Positions 28,140 through 37,941 of a stretch of 64,000 bases of DNA are shown here, piece after piece. The notes below the pieces were generated by a model. That model was given only the letters and a program-made list of their open reading frames with translations. It did not search any database and was not told the origin of the DNA. This stretch comes from Ktedonospora formicarum. GTDB taxonomy: Bacteria > Chloroflexota > Ktedonobacteria > Ktedonobacterales > Ktedonobacteraceae. The position numbers and the translations under genes are program-made. The DNA lies in assembly GCF_016587355.1 (NCBI RefSeq), contig NZ_BNJF01000001.1, forward strand, positions 496,001-560,000, read 5' to 3'. Numbering within the stretch: the stretch's first letter is position 1; each line of letters starts with the position of its first letter.

Positions 28140-29321
28140 ATGACTGGCTCAACACGTGTCCGCGTACAGACAGGTTTGGACGTGTTGCTGGCAGGTGAAG
28201 CACCAGACTTGCAAGGCCCACGCCTGGGTCTGATTACCAACCCAAGCGGCATCGACCGCGAGTTGCGCAGCGGCATTGATCTCCTACATACCGATGAGCG
28301 CTTTCACCTCCAGACGCTCTTCGGGCCAGAACATGGCATTCGTGGGGATGCCCAAGCGGGCGTTCATGTGCAGGCGGGCAATGACCCACGTACAGGTCTC
28401 ACAGTCTATAGTCTGTATGGTGAGACACGCCACCCAAGCACCGAAATGCTACGCGGTCTCGATGCGCTCGTCTTCGATCTCCAGGACGTTGGCGTGCGTT
28501 ACGCGACCTATATCTCGACCCTGGTTCACGCAATGGAGGCCGCCGCGACGGCCTCCGTACCATTCGTGGTCCTGGATCGACCTAATCCTCTTGGTGGACT
28601 ACGGTTCATGAGCAATCTGTTCGATCCAGCCTTCACATCATTTGTGGGAATCGCGGATATTCCTATCTGCCACGGTCTGACTGTAGGCGAGTTCGCGCTC
28701 CTTTATGCCGCAGAACATGATCTTCCCGAACCCCGCATCATAAAGATGCAGGGCTGGCGACGTGAACTCTGGTTTGATCAGCTCGATCTCCCCTGGGTGC
28801 TTCCCTCACCCAACCTACCAACCCTGGAGGCACTGGCGCTTTATCCCGCGACATGCCTGGTTGAAGGTATCAGCGCCTCCGAAGGGCGTGGCACCACTCG
28901 GCCTTTCGAGTTCCTCGGAGCACCCGACATCAATCCTTTTGAACTGGCTGATACGTTAGCAAGGCACGCCTTGCCAGGGGTTGCTTTCCGCCCTCTCTTC
29001 TTCACGCCAACCTTTCAAAAGCACGCCCAGCAGCTTTGTGGCGGAGTGCAGGTGTATCTACTTGAGCGTGAACACGCTCCCCTCCAGGAACTGGGGCTGC
29101 ACCTGATCGCTGATATACGTCGCCTCTCCCCTCTCTCACAACCCTGGATCAAAGGCAAGAGCGGCAATGAGGCAGGACGCTATTTTATTGATCTCCTCCT
29201 TGGCAGCGATAAACCACGTCTGGCGCTGGATGCTGGCGCTAGCGTAGAGGATATTACGGCAGGCTGGCATGAGCAGACAGCGGCCTTCGAACGGCGACGC
29301 GTTCCCTATCTGCTCTATTAG
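28140..29321 (+). CDS. namZ: Exo-beta-N-acetylmuramidase NamZ (DUF1343)
   Basis: A 393-residue DUF1343 protein. The characterised member NamZ of Bacillus subtilis releases MurNAc from the non-reducing end of peptidoglycan chains. Signature pieces are [63 protein letters not shown] and [20 protein letters not shown]. No signal peptide is visible, so unlike the Bacillus protein it should act in the cytoplasm on imported disaccharides. The ATG at 28140 follows AAAGGATATGTC. It sits between the permeases and anmK in a tight operon. Confidence 0.88.
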   Translation: MTGSTRVRVQTGLDVLLAGEAPDLQGPRLGLITNPSGIDRELRSGIDLLHTDERFHLQTLFGPEHGIRGDAQAGVHVQAGNDPRTGLTVYSLYGETRHPSTEMLRGLDALVFDLQDVGVRYATYISTLVHAMEAAATASVPFVVLDRPNPLGGLRFMSNLFDPAFTSFVGIADIPICHGLTVGEFALLYAAEHDLPEPRIIKMQGWRRELWFDQLDLPWVLPSPNLPTLEALALYPATCLVEGISASEGRGTTRPFEFLGAPDINPFELADTLARHALPGVAFRPLFFTPTFQKHAQQLCGGVQVYLLEREHAPLQELGLHLIADIRRLSPLSQPWIKGKSGNEAGRYFIDLLLGSDKPRLALDAGASVEDITAGWHEQTAAFERRRVPYLLY

Positions 29322-29353
29322 GATCATCACTACTTGAAAGGAACCCGGCGCAT

Positions 29354-30604
29354 ATGCACGTACTTGGGATCAACTCTGGTACTTCAGTCGATGGCATTGA
29401 TCTTGCCCTTTGTGAGTTTACGCCTGTAGCACACAATGAACTTTCCTTGCGCCTACTCGCCTACCAGGAAGCTAGCTTTCCCAAAGAGCTCCAACAACAA
29501 CTGTTACACATCATGCGTAAGAAACAGGCCCACCTCGCAGACCTGACAGAGCTCAACTTCCGCCTGGGGATGGCCTTCGCCTCCGCTATCGACGACTTCC
29601 TGTCGCGCTTCCAGCTTCAGCCAGGAGAGATTGACTTGGTTGCCTCTCATGGGCAAACCCTTTATCATCTCGTCGAGCCTGGTCGTGTACGCTCCACCTG
29701 GCAAACAGGCGAAGGTGCTGTCATTGCTCAGCACCTTGGTATCACAGTTATTGATGATATGCGTGTCGCGGATGTGGCGGCAGGCGGGCACGGTGCGCCC
29801 TTAGCCTCCTTCCTCGATGCCCTACTCTTCAGCGACGAGCATCGCTCACTTGCTCTGCAAAACATTGGCGGCATTGGCAATGTGACCTTCTTACCTGCTG
29901 GCAAGGGACCAGCAGGAGCGTATGCCTTCGACACAGGCCCCGGTAATGTGCTCATCGACGCGGCGGTACGCCACTTTAGCGCAGGCGCGCAAGGATTCGA
30001 CCGTGATGGTACGATGGCTCGTGCCGGGAAGATCAATGAAGCCATAGTAAGCGAGGTGCTCACCCATCCCTATTTTCAAGAGATTCCACCCAAGACCACC
30101 GGACGCGAACTCTTTGGTGACGCATTTGCCGCCCACCTCATCGCGCGTGGTCAGGAGCGCGGCCTTTCGCCAGAAGATACAGTGGCTACTCTGACCGCCA
30201 TCACAACAGAGAGCATCATTCAGGCATACCGCGCCTTCGGTCCTCAGCACATCGACGAAGTGCTGGTAGGTGGTGGTGGTGGTTACAACCCAGTCATTAT
30301 GCAACGCCTGCGCGAAGCCCTACCGGGAACACATGTGCGCCTGTTCGAGGAGACTGGCCTGCCAGCAGGCGCGAAGGAAGCCATTCTCTTCGCGCTTCTG
30401 GGACATGAATGCCTTCTTGGGCGCACCAACAATTTGCCGGGCTGCACAGGTGCCAGCAAAACCGTGAACCTGGGCAAGATTGTGCCAGGCAAGAACTATC
30501 GCCACCTGTTGTGCCAGGCACTCGCGGAGAGTATTGGTGAGGAAGATGGTATCCCTCCGATGCTACGCCGCTTACATCTCATCACAGACACTATTCAGGA
30601 GTAA
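29354..30604 (+). CDS. anmK: Anhydro-N-acetylmuramic acid kinase AnmK
   Basis: A 416-residue member of the AnmK family. The enzyme opens 1,6-anhydro-MurNAc and phosphorylates it to MurNAc-6-phosphate using ATP. Features are the phosphate-binding start [72 protein letters not shown] and [15 protein letters not shown]. It starts 32 bases after namZ, with AAAGGA upstream of the ATG. Its product is the direct substrate of the following gene, murQ. NamZ releases plain MurNAc, so whether this kinase also takes non-anhydro MurNAc is an open question. Confidence 0.93.
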   Translation: MHVLGINSGTSVDGIDLALCEFTPVAHNELSLRLLAYQEASFPKELQQQLLHIMRKKQAHLADLTELNFRLGMAFASAIDDFLSRFQLQPGEIDLVASHGQTLYHLVEPGRVRSTWQTGEGAVIAQHLGITVIDDMRVADVAAGGHGAPLASFLDALLFSDEHRSLALQNIGGIGNVTFLPAGKGPAGAYAFDTGPGNVLIDAAVRHFSAGAQGFDRDGTMARAGKINEAIVSEVLTHPYFQEIPPKTTGRELFGDAFAAHLIARGQERGLSPEDTVATLTAITTESIIQAYRAFGPQHIDEVLVGGGGGYNPVIMQRLREALPGTHVRLFEETGLPAGAKEAILFALLGHECLLGRTNNLPGCTGASKTVNLGKIVPGKNYRHLLCQALAESIGEEDGIPPMLRRLHLITDTIQE

Positions 30605-30615
30605 ATAAAGAAACT

Positions 30616-31554
30616 ATGTCGAGCGCATCCGAGCACCCACACGAATTAAATTTGAACGCGATGGAGACTGAAGGCAGTAACCCAGCCAGTACATCGATTG
30701 ATAGCATGAACCCACTTGAGATAGTGCAACTCATGAACTCCGAAGACGCGAAAGTTACCCTGGCTGTTCAACAGGAACTACCCGCTATCGCCCAGGCCGT
30801 TGAAGGGATCGCGGACCGCCTGCGTGCAGGTGGGCGCCTGATCTACATAGGAGCAGGCACCTCAGGCCGTCTGGGTATTCTCGACGCCTCAGAATGTCCT
30901 CCAACCTTCAGCACGCCACCAGAGATGGTCATAGGACTGATCGCGGGTGGGCCTCCTGCTATTCTCAAGGCGGTAGAGGGCGCTGAAGATAGCGAAGAAG
31001 GCGGGCGGAAAGACCTGCGAGCGCTCACGTTGAGTGTGAATGATGTGGTCGTGGGCCTTGCCGCTAGTGGGCGCACGCCTTACGTCCTGGGTGCAGTCGC
31101 TTACGCGCGCGAGCTTGGAGCGCTTACCGTAGGCGTAGCTTGCAACTCCCATACGCCCCTCCATCCTGCTGTGGATATCATGATCGCGCCCGTCGTGGGA
31201 CCCGAGGTAGTCAGTGGTTCCACGCGCCTCAAGTCCGGTACCGCGCAAAAGATGGTGCTCAATATGCTCAGTACCGGCACCATGATCCTGCTTGGCAAGA
31301 CCTACGGTAATCAGATGGTCGACGTTCACGCGAGCAACTACAAGCTTCAGCGGCGCGCCAGCAAGATTGTTCAGGGTATCGCTGGTGTCGATCAGGCGCG
31401 AGCCGATGCCCTGCTTGAGCAATGCGACGGTGAAACCAAGACCGCCATTGTTGTCGCTCGCGCTCATGTTAGCCCACAGGAAGCACGCCAACACCTGGCA
31501 GCCCATAAACAAATCTTACGTGCTACACTCACCGCATTGCATGCCGATGAGTAG
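30616..31554 (+). CDS. murQ: N-acetylmuramic acid 6-phosphate etherase MurQ
   Basis: A 312-residue SIS-domain protein. MurQ cleaves the lactyl ether of MurNAc-6-phosphate to give GlcNAc-6-phosphate and D-lactate. The N terminus TEGSNPASTSIDSMNPLEIVQLMN, split around residue 20, and the sugar-phosphate loop YIGAGTSGRLGILDASECPPTF, with the catalytic Glu in ASECPP, are hallmark motifs. So are GLAASGRTPYVLGA and GSTRLKSGTAQKMVLNML. It starts 11 bases after the anmK stop. The two genes make a compact kinase-etherase module that sends MurNAc into amino-sugar metabolism. Confidence 0.94.
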   Translation: MSSASEHPHELNLNAMETEGSNPASTSIDSMNPLEIVQLMNSEDAKVTLAVQQELPAIAQAVEGIADRLRAGGRLIYIGAGTSGRLGILDASECPPTFSTPPEMVIGLIAGGPPAILKAVEGAEDSEEGGRKDLRALTLSVNDVVVGLAASGRTPYVLGAVAYARELGALTVGVACNSHTPLHPAVDIMIAPVVGPEVVSGSTRLKSGTAQKMVLNMLSTGTMILLGKTYGNQMVDVHASNYKLQRRASKIVQGIAGVDQARADALLEQCDGETKTAIVVARAHVSPQEARQHLAAHKQILRATLTALHADE

Positions 31555-31704
31555 CGCTTGCGCAGCCTCACGATAGGGGCATAGAGCGCTTAAACAGAGT
31601 AAATAATGCTCTGGCACTTTTATTTATACATGCGATACTATGATTGTATAGCTCATTCAATGTTGAAGGATCACCAAGCCTGGCACAGAAAGGAACAGGT
31701 ACAC

Positions 31705-33321
31705 ATGTCTGATTATACTCAAGGCATGAAGCTTGAAGACCAGATCGGGCAACTGATCTCCGCTGGTTTCACTGGAACAACCCCAACACCAGAGATCATT
31801 GATCTCATTCAAAATTATCGTATTGGAAACATTATTTTATTTGCACGCAATATCGAGAGCGCGGCACAGGTACAACGGCTTACCAATGAACTCCAGCACA
31901 TCGCGAGAGAAGCTGGACATCCCTACCCTCTCCTTATTTCGATTGACCAGGAAAACGGGATGGTACGCCGCTTTGGTCGCCATGCCACGACATTCCCCGG
32001 CAATATGGCGCTTGGAGCTATCGATTCTGAGCAGAAGACCTACGAGATCACTCATGCCACAGGCGAGGAACTCAAGGCCCTGGGTATCAATATGAACCTG
32101 GCTCCCGTCGCCGATGTCAACAATAATCCCGCGAACCCTGTTATTGGCGTGCGCTCCTTCGGTGAAGATCCTCAGCGCGTCTCACAACACCTTACAGCCG
32201 CTATCAAGGGCTTTCAGGAGGCTGGGGTCATCACCAATCTGAAACATTTCCCCGGTCATGGCGACACAGCGGTCGACTCTCACAAAGCTCTCCCAGTTAT
32301 CGAGCATGATCTTGCACGCCTGGAAGCGGTTGAACTCGTTCCCTTCCGCGCTGGTATCGCCAATGGAGCCGACTCCATCATGATCGCGCACATCAATCTC
32401 CCGAAGTTGATGACACAGGAGATGTTACCCGCGACCATCTCTCCTGAAATCGTGACGGGCCTGTTACGTGAACGTTTGGGCTTTGGTGGCGTTATCACTA
32501 CCGATTGTATGGAGATGGATGCGCTGGCGAATACGGTTGGGACTGAGCGTGGCGCGGTCCTGGCACTTCAGGCAGGCGTCGATATTGTGCTCGTCTCCCA
32601 TACCTATCAACGGCAAAAGGGCGCTCTAGAAGCAGTGATGGCAGCAGTGGCGGCAGGCGAACTCTCGGCAGCACAGATCGAGGCGGCAGCAGAGCGCGTG
32701 CTACAACTCAAAGCCAGTTACCTCTCATGGGAGGACCTGCCCAGGGACGAGAACCTGCAACAGATTGACTCACCTGCGCACCTTGAGCTGAGTCATGACG
32801 CCTATGCACGCTCAACCACGCTTGTGCGCGATAATCACCATCTCATTCCCCTCTCGGGCGAATATGCTCAAGCCCCCCTCTTCCTCTTTCCCGAAACCGA
32901 GAACGCGACGCTTGCCGCCGACCGCTATCCCGCGCTTGAGGCGCTACGCGCGACCATTCAGGCGCATTACCCCTCAGCCCAGGTCATAGCGGTACCTAGC
33001 CAGGCTAGCGAAGCCGTCGCGGCACAGCTTTCAGAAGCGATTGCGGCCAGCACTGCTCTTGTGGTCATTACTGTCAATGCCAATCGCTATCAGCCACAGG
33101 GCAATTTCGTGAAGCGCCTGCTGGAGCAGGAGAAGCCCATAATCGGCATCGCGGTTCACAATCCGTATGATTTATTGGCCTACCCTGACCTGGGAACCTA
33201 CCTGGTCACCTATGAATACACATTGCCAGCCTTTGAGTCTGCTTTGGCGATCCTCGACGGAACACAAAGCGCGCGGGGCAAGCTTCCCGTCAGCCTGACC
33301 GGTCTACATGAGCGCGGATAA
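31705..33321 (+). CDS. nagZ: Beta-N-acetylhexosaminidase NagZ, GH3 family
   Basis: A 538-residue GH3 enzyme. NagZ removes GlcNAc from muropeptides and GlcNAc-anhMurNAc. The acid/base His-Asp loop KHFPGHGDTAVDSH lies at residues 180-193 and the nucleophile Asp at about 267 in VITTDCMEMDAL. Substrate-binding motifs FPGNMALGAI and LAPVADVNNNPANPVIGVRSF are present. An extra C-terminal domain of about 170 residues makes it like Bacillus two-domain NagZ, but it has no signal peptide, so it should be cytoplasmic. I chose the ATG at 31705 (GAAAGGAACAGG site) over upstream in-frame starts. A 150-base gap separates it from murQ. Confidence 0.92.
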   Translation: MSDYTQGMKLEDQIGQLISAGFTGTTPTPEIIDLIQNYRIGNIILFARNIESAAQVQRLTNELQHIAREAGHPYPLLISIDQENGMVRRFGRHATTFPGNMALGAIDSEQKTYEITHATGEELKALGINMNLAPVADVNNNPANPVIGVRSFGEDPQRVSQHLTAAIKGFQEAGVITNLKHFPGHGDTAVDSHKALPVIEHDLARLEAVELVPFRAGIANGADSIMIAHINLPKLMTQEMLPATISPEIVTGLLRERLGFGGVITTDCMEMDALANTVGTERGAVLALQAGVDIVLVSHTYQRQKGALEAVMAAVAAGELSAAQIEAAAERVLQLKASYLSWEDLPRDENLQQIDSPAHLELSHDAYARSTTLVRDNHHLIPLSGEYAQAPLFLFPETENATLAADRYPALEALRATIQAHYPSAQVIAVPSQASEAVAAQLSEAIAASTALVVITVNANRYQPQGNFVKRLLEQEKPIIGIAVHNPYDLLAYPDLGTYLVTYEYTLPAFESALAILDGTQSARGKLPVSLTGLHERG

Positions 33322-33349
33322 TACACCGGCATAAGAAAGGCCACACGCT

Positions 33350-34309
33350 ATGACTAAGCTAAATGATACAGCCATAGAACGCTTTGACGAAGAGCGCGAC
33401 CTGCCAGGAGTTGTCGCGCTCTGGCAAGAGGCCATCGGTCAGCAATGGCCGCTCAGTGCCGAGCACATCAAGACGATCATCACGGGGGCACAGGCTCATC
33501 ACCTGCTCATACGCGACGGCGAGGAAATAATCGCCTTTGTCGCCACCTATCAGAGCCTGCGTGGGAGCGACCATGTGGGGCACCTTGCTCTTCTCCTGGT
33601 CACCCCTCAGCGTCAGAGGCAGGGGTTGGGAAGCACGCTCCACGATGCCGCTCTGACCTACCTCAGAGAGCAGCAAGTTAGCACAGTGCAACTTGGGAGC
33701 ATCTATCCGCGTTTCTGGTGCGGCGTTCCTGATGATCTCCAGGTCATGAGCTTTTTTGAGCGCAAGGGCTGGCAACCTGAAGAGCCTGTGTACGATATGG
33801 TACGCGACCTGGGCGACTTTACATTGCCAGAGAAAATCGTTGAGCGAATGCGGCAAGAGGGTATCCGTTTCGCGACCGCAACACCGGAAACCATCGAGGC
33901 TCTCAAACAATTTGAGGAGCGCGAGTTCTATAACTGGTCAAAGTATTTCAGCCAATTCGCGGAGATGGGCGACCTGCAAGATCTGCTCATCGCCTTCGAT
34001 GGAGAACGCGTTGTCGGCTCACTCATTATGTCAAGTCCGCATTCACATCCCCAACGTACCGACGTGATCTGGCAAGGGCTTCTCGGTGAAAACGCGGGCT
34101 CTATCGGATCAGTTGGGGTCGCGGCATCTGAACGTGGTCGCGGCATCGGTATCGGTATTGTCGCGTATGCTTGCGAGATTCTCAAACAACGTGGAGTCCG
34201 CAACTGCTATATCGACTGGCTTGTCCTGACCGAATTCTATGGCAAATTAGGCTATAAGATATGGCGCACATATTATCCTATCTGGCGCACATTCGACAAC
34301 AAGGATTAG
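33350..34309 (+). CDS. Double-domain GNAT acetyltransferase-like protein
   Basis: A 319-residue protein with two GNAT folds. The N-terminal domain has the acetyl-CoA loop LLVTPQRQRQGLGSTLHDAALTYL, with R/Q-x-x-G-x-G preserved. The C-terminal domain has VGVAASERGRGIGIGIVAYACEIL. It starts 28 bases after nagZ, so it is the last gene of the peptidoglycan-sugar operon. Known GNATs can acetylate amino sugars, which would suit GlcN or MurN handling, but the substrate is not visible from sequence and this is inference from position. It could equally act on a small metabolite. Confidence 0.78.
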   Translation: MTKLNDTAIERFDEERDLPGVVALWQEAIGQQWPLSAEHIKTIITGAQAHHLLIRDGEEIIAFVATYQSLRGSDHVGHLALLLVTPQRQRQGLGSTLHDAALTYLREQQVSTVQLGSIYPRFWCGVPDDLQVMSFFERKGWQPEEPVYDMVRDLGDFTLPEKIVERMRQEGIRFATATPETIEALKQFEEREFYNWSKYFSQFAEMGDLQDLLIAFDGERVVGSLIMSSPHSHPQRTDVIWQGLLGENAGSIGSVGVAASERGRGIGIGIVAYACEILKQRGVRNCYIDWLVLTEFYGKLGYKIWRTYYPIWRTFDNKD

Positions 34310-34378
34310 CAGTAAACCACGCTATACAAGGCGCTGCGCTTTAGCCAGCACCGTACCCCCCATTCCTGAGCACAATAA

Positions 34379-34408
34379 AAGAGAGGAGGGTGAGAATCCC
34401 CCTCTCTT
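34379..34408. terminator. Hairpin between GNAT gene and channel gene
   Basis: Stem of about 11 bp with one bulged A (34379-34390 with 34398-34408) and a 7-base loop, between convergent genes. It probably ends both transcripts. Confidence 0.6.
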
Positions 34409-34420
34409 CTCACTGTTATA

Positions 34421-35329
34421 TTAGCGCTCAGGCTTGCGCAATCTACGCCCACGCATGCCCACGCCAACTGCCGGTTCAGCGGTTCGGGCGCTGGCCTCAC
34501 TTGTGCTTTTCGCCTCACGTGCCGCCAGGACATGACCAAGTATATAGTCGTAGCCAAAGGCGGCGATAAGGCCTCCCACGATAGGCGCGAGCAGCGGCAC
34601 CCATGTATAACTATTGAGCGCTCCTAACCCACCACCTGCCAGCGCCATCCACAAACGCGGGCCAAAATCACGAGCAGGGTTGACCGCGAATCCAGTATTC
34701 AAGCCAAAGGATGCACCTATTGCTGCGAGTAATAGGCCCAGAATCAGTGGATTCAGATTTGCCTGCACTGGCTGATTACGCCGATCTAAAATCACGATAA
34801 TCATTCCAACCAGGAGAGCGGTCCCCAGGGCCTCGGTACAAAATGCGCCAAACGTCCCGACAAAGTCCTGCTTGCTCGTATAAAACACGTTACCAATTTT
34901 CGCGATATTGCCGGAGTTAATCTGGGACGTCCCAAGAGTATGATTGATGGCTCCACGATAAATGAAGAAGAGGATTGCCGCTGCCACAAATGCTCCTAGC
35001 ATCTGAGCCACGATATATTGCCAGACCTTATTCCAGGGAAAGCGCTTTGTGGTTGCCAGACTCAACGTCACTGCCGGATTTAGATGAGCACCACTCACCG
35101 CCCCCGCGACATAGATACCCAGCATAAGCGCGAAACCCCATCCGAGGAAAACTACAGGCCAGGTATGAGCAAATGGAATATTTTCCAATGGAATATTCCG
35201 GAACAAGACAAATGATGCTACAGCACCGTCACCAAAAAGCACTAGTACTAGCGTGCCAAAAAATTCGGCAAGCGCCTCACCGCGTACCCCAGCGAGCGAA
35301 TATGTGGGAGATGCAACACGATTCGCCAT
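34421..35329 (-). CDS. MIP-family channel, aquaglyceroporin (GlpF-like)
   Basis: A 302-residue membrane channel. Both NPA loops are present: SGAHLNPAVTLSLA and FAVNPARDFGPRLWMAL. The Asp after NPAR is the mark of glycerol-conducting members, so it likely passes glycerol as well as water. Six helices are seen, starting EALAEFFGTLVLVLFGDGAV. The start at 35329 has a strong AAGGAGGAATT. A long insert between helices and a basic C-terminal tail (GVGMRGRRLRKPER) are mild oddities. glpK and glpD lie about 10 kb away, so glycerol use is encoded in the same region but not in one operon. Confidence 0.88.
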   Translation of the reverse strand: MANRVASPTYSLAGVRGEALAEFFGTLVLVLFGDGAVASFVLFRNIPLENIPFAHTWPVVFLGWGFALMLGIYVAGAVSGAHLNPAVTLSLATTKRFPWNKVWQYIVAQMLGAFVAAAILFFIYRGAINHTLGTSQINSGNIAKIGNVFYTSKQDFVGTFGAFCTEALGTALLVGMIIVILDRRNQPVQANLNPLILGLLLAAIGASFGLNTGFAVNPARDFGPRLWMALAGGGLGALNSYTWVPLLAPIVGGLIAAFGYDYILGHVLAAREAKSTSEASARTAEPAVGVGMRGRRLRKPER

Positions 35330-35505
35330 AATTCCTCCTTTTCCTTTCATTTAAAATGGCTAACATCAGGTTGTTTCTACATAAGAACAAAGTGCTGTTC
35401 GGTATCTACCAAAAAGCCTGAAGAAAATACACAATCACTAGCAGGATTCAGAAGTCTTGATCTATTTCAGGCGTTTACTAAATGGCTCAAACGTTCTGAA
35501 CACTG

Positions 35506-35541
35506 TTTTAAGAGCGCATAGGCCTGCATGCGCTCTTAAAA
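35506..35541. terminator. Perfect 14-bp hairpin
   Basis: Arms 35506-35519 and 35528-35541 with an 8-base loop, framed by T-run and A-run ends. It lies between two minus-strand genes. Confidence 0.55.
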
Positions 35542-35631
35542 AGGACCAAGAAAGCCCAACCGCACGCTCAGGACTGCATGCACCATGCGATTAGTATAAT
35601 CAGATATCCATACTTTTCCATCTTACTCAAC

Positions 35632-35685
35632 AATGAAGGAGCGGTGGAAGCATCCTTTTCAAGATACTCCCACTGCTCCTTCATT
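35632..35685 (-). terminator. Terminator of the small DUF6582-like gene
   Basis: A 16-bp stem with one mismatch (35632-35647 with 35670-35685) lies about 30 bases downstream of the minus-strand stop. Confidence 0.6.
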
Positions 35686-35716
35686 CAGACCAATTGTATA
35701 AATTCCGTCTCAGTTC

Positions 35717-35983
35717 TCAATCACGTGGAATTTCGCGGAAATTATGCTCAAACAAGTCGTGCCAGTCACTCTCATGCGACTCGACATTAAAACGACGAGC
35801 CGCGCTCTTTATACGTCGCCATGCCTCATCACGCTCATCGTTCGTAACGCCCTGAACTTGATCGAAGCGTGCGATTGCCTCTTGTACATGGCGGGCATCT
35901 ACGAGCGGCTCTTTACGCTCTTTAGGGAAGGCGAAAACACTTTCTGGAAGCTTGTCTTTGTCACTCTCGGATAATTTGCTCAT
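35717..35983 (-). CDS. Small conserved protein, DUF6582-like
   Basis: An 88-residue hydrophilic protein. The patterns LPESVFAFPKERKEPLVDA, HVQEAIARFDQVQGV and RDEAWRRIKSAARRFNVE match a small conserved family known from many bacteria and sometimes phages. I recall it as DUF6582, with moderate confidence. No membrane or catalytic motif is seen. It starts at 35983 with AAAGGA about ten bases upstream. It is a single gene with its own terminator. Function unknown. Confidence 0.75.
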   Translation of the reverse strand: MSKLSESDKDKLPESVFAFPKERKEPLVDARHVQEAIARFDQVQGVTNDERDEAWRRIKSAARRFNVESHESDWHDLFEHNFREIPRD

Positions 35984-36209
35984 AGCACGACGGTCCTTTC
36001 TGCGGTAATTTGTGTCCGGGTCAACTTTTACACTGGCAACCTTTCCTCCACATGAGAATCTCTTTGAGCAGCTTTAATCATTCCACTTCGATCTTGACAT
36101 CCCACTGCTTGCCTGTTACCTTTTTGTTGACCCTACCGTCTTCACGACAAGAGGTTAATTTTCGTTACGCATTGCCAACTCTGAAATTTATAGCAAAGGT
36201 GCAAGCATT

Positions 36210-37076
36210 ATGGCAATTCCTACACTTCCTTTTGGCCGCACTGGTCATGAGAGCACACGCACGATTTTTGGAGCCGCCTCCCTTGGTTCAGTCACTCAGG
36301 ATGAGGCAGATCAGACTCTCGAAACTCTCCTGCGCTACGGCGTAAATCACATTGATGTGGCTGCAAGCTATGGAGACGCGGAACTACGCCTTGCTCCTTG
36401 GCTAAAGCAGCATCGCTCACGTTTCTTCCTGGCGACAAAAACAGGCGAGCGCACAGCCCAAAAAGCCCGTGAAGAGCTTCATCGCTCTCTTGAGCGCATG
36501 GAAGTCAGCTATGTAGATCTCTGGCAACTGCACAATCTGGCTGATCCTATCGAATGGGATATTGCGCTGAGCCCAGGAGGAGTTATTGAGGCGGCTATTG
36601 AAGCCAAGCGAGAGGGATTGATTCGCGCTATCGGCGTAACCGGACATGGCTTGCAGATTGCGGCAACACACCGGCGTAGCCTGGAGCGCTTCGACTTCGA
36701 TTCGGTACTGCTCCCTTATAATTTCGTCACGATGCAAAGTTCCTATTATGCAGAGAATTTTCAGGCGTTGCTCGCGACCTGCCAGCAGCGTCAGGTTGCG
36801 GTACAGACCATCAAATCAATCGCCTATCGCCCATACATGGAACGCGAACATACGCATAACACCTGGTATGCACCACTCACGGAGCAGGAGGATATCGATC
36901 GTGCCGTCCATTGGGCGCTCAGCCAACCTGGTATCTTCCTAAATACCGTTGGAGATATAACGCTCCTTCCACGTGTACTGGATGCAGCCAGTCGCTTTGA
37001 GACAGCGAGCAAGCCCGCTGATGAAGCGATGCAATCCATGGTTTCACGCCTGGGTATGGAACCCCTCTTTGTTTAA
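36210..37076 (+). CDS. Aldo/keto reductase
   Basis: A 288-residue NADPH-dependent TIM-barrel oxidoreductase. The catalytic tetrad is visible: Asp and Tyr in [12 protein letters not shown], Lys in LATKTGER and His in [10 protein letters not shown]. The C-terminal part shows [17 protein letters not shown], part of the cofactor region. It starts with ATG at 36210 after AAAGGTG. Many relatives reduce sugar aldehydes or act on alpha-keto sugars. Nothing nearby identifies the substrate. It is transcribed alone. Confidence 0.88.
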   Translation: MAIPTLPFGRTGHESTRTIFGAASLGSVTQDEADQTLETLLRYGVNHIDVAASYGDAELRLAPWLKQHRSRFFLATKTGERTAQKAREELHRSLERMEVSYVDLWQLHNLADPIEWDIALSPGGVIEAAIEAKREGLIRAIGVTGHGLQIAATHRRSLERFDFDSVLLPYNFVTMQSSYYAENFQALLATCQQRQVAVQTIKSIAYRPYMEREHTHNTWYAPLTEQEDIDRAVHWALSQPGIFLNTVGDITLLPRVLDAASRFETASKPADEAMQSMVSRLGMEPLFV

Positions 37077-37104
37077 GGGCCAGCCTTCCACCAACCAGAG
37101 CAAA

Positions 37105-37135
37105 GCTAGCTGCCGCTCAGGCGGCATTGGCGAAT
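37105..37135 (+). repeat. 31-base dispersed repeat, copy 1
   Basis: A segment with core GCCGCTCAGGCGGC matches 27 of 31 bases of the reverse complement of 60154-60184. Both lie between genes. Confidence 0.55.
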
Positions 37136-37158
37136 AATTATCGGGGCAAATATTGCAA

Positions 37159-37208
37159 AGGAAAGAGGATCAGCACGCCACACACTTAACGCGCCGATCC
37201 TCTTTCCT
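37159..37208 (+). terminator. Hairpin after the aldo/keto reductase gene
   Basis: A perfect 13-bp stem (37159-37171 with 37196-37208) with a 24-base loop and a pyrimidine-rich right arm. Confidence 0.6.
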
Positions 37209-37231
37209 CTTGTTAGTACCCAATTCACTGC

Positions 37232-37278
37232 CTAATTTGAAAACCTGAGCGCGTAAGCGACTATGGTTTTCAAATTAG
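37232..37278 (-). terminator. Terminator of the 75-residue gene
   Basis: A perfect 14-bp stem (37232-37245 with 37265-37278) right after the minus-strand stop at 37281. Confidence 0.65.
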
Positions 37279-37280
37279 AT

Positions 37281-37508
37281 CTAGTGACCAATCGCGTAAC
37301 GACTGTTCTCCTTCGCGTTTACGGCCTGGTAGATGTCTTCCTTGTGCCGTGACAGGAGATTAAGTAACCCCAGCATCTCTTCTGCGTCCATAGTGCCGTA
37401 GAAACCATTGGGATCTCCAACCTGATGGTAGTACAGCTTCAGCTGACCATTCTCCAAACAAGACTGGTAGCGACCGATACGAACGCATTCTTGTGCCTTA
37501 TTGTCCAT
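37281..37508 (-). CDS. Small hypothetical protein
   Basis: A 75-residue soluble protein with no membrane segment. It reads as beta-rich at the start (VRIGRYQSCLENGQLKLYYHQV) and helical at the end (MDAEEMLGLLNLLSRHKEDI). The ATG at 37508 follows AAAGAGGAG at a good distance; the frame is open further upstream but lacks such a site. A terminator follows. I do not recognise a family, but composition, start signal and terminator support a real gene. Confidence 0.7.
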   Translation of the reverse strand: MDNKAQECVRIGRYQSCLENGQLKLYYHQVGDPNGFYGTMDAEEMLGLLNLLSRHKEDIYQAVNAKENSRYAIGH

Positions 37509-37941
37509 GACAAAACTCCTCTTTGACTTTTGTTGTGATGGGCGGTCGTTGCCTATCACACAACAAGAACAGACACATCATTAACTTCGGCTTTGTTCAT
37601 AAGCCACACACAAAAACTTATGAACCACACATTACTACTATAACGAATTTTCTCGCTTTGCGGAATACTCTGCCAGGCAATTTTCGCCTGAAATGTACTG
37701 TATAACCAGTCTGTATCATAGAATATATCGATTCTTTCCATAGACGCATCTAACGTTGGCCCATTATGCTATGGGAAATCAGGCCATAACTCCGGCAATG
37801 CTGCGGTTCCTCCATACTTCAGTTGTGCTTTCACTAGTAAGGCATGCTAGTATAAGAGGAGTATCTATTTCTCCTCTTCGTTGCCAGAAAGTCTCACTTC
37901 AGGCAGCGAATGCAGTATTATACTAGTGAGGAGAAACACAC
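37509..37941. other. Gene-free divergent spacer
   Basis: About 430 bases, AT-rich, between the small gene and the HdeD-like gene. I see no clear promoter hexamers, repeat or RNA. Confidence 0.5.

Larger units (their letters stand above)
35330..35716. other. Spacer with two hairpins
   Basis: About 390 bases without a gene, between the channel gene's start and the end of the small DUF6582-like gene. It holds a perfect 14-bp hairpin at 35506-35541 and the terminator at 35632-35685. Confidence 0.5.
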
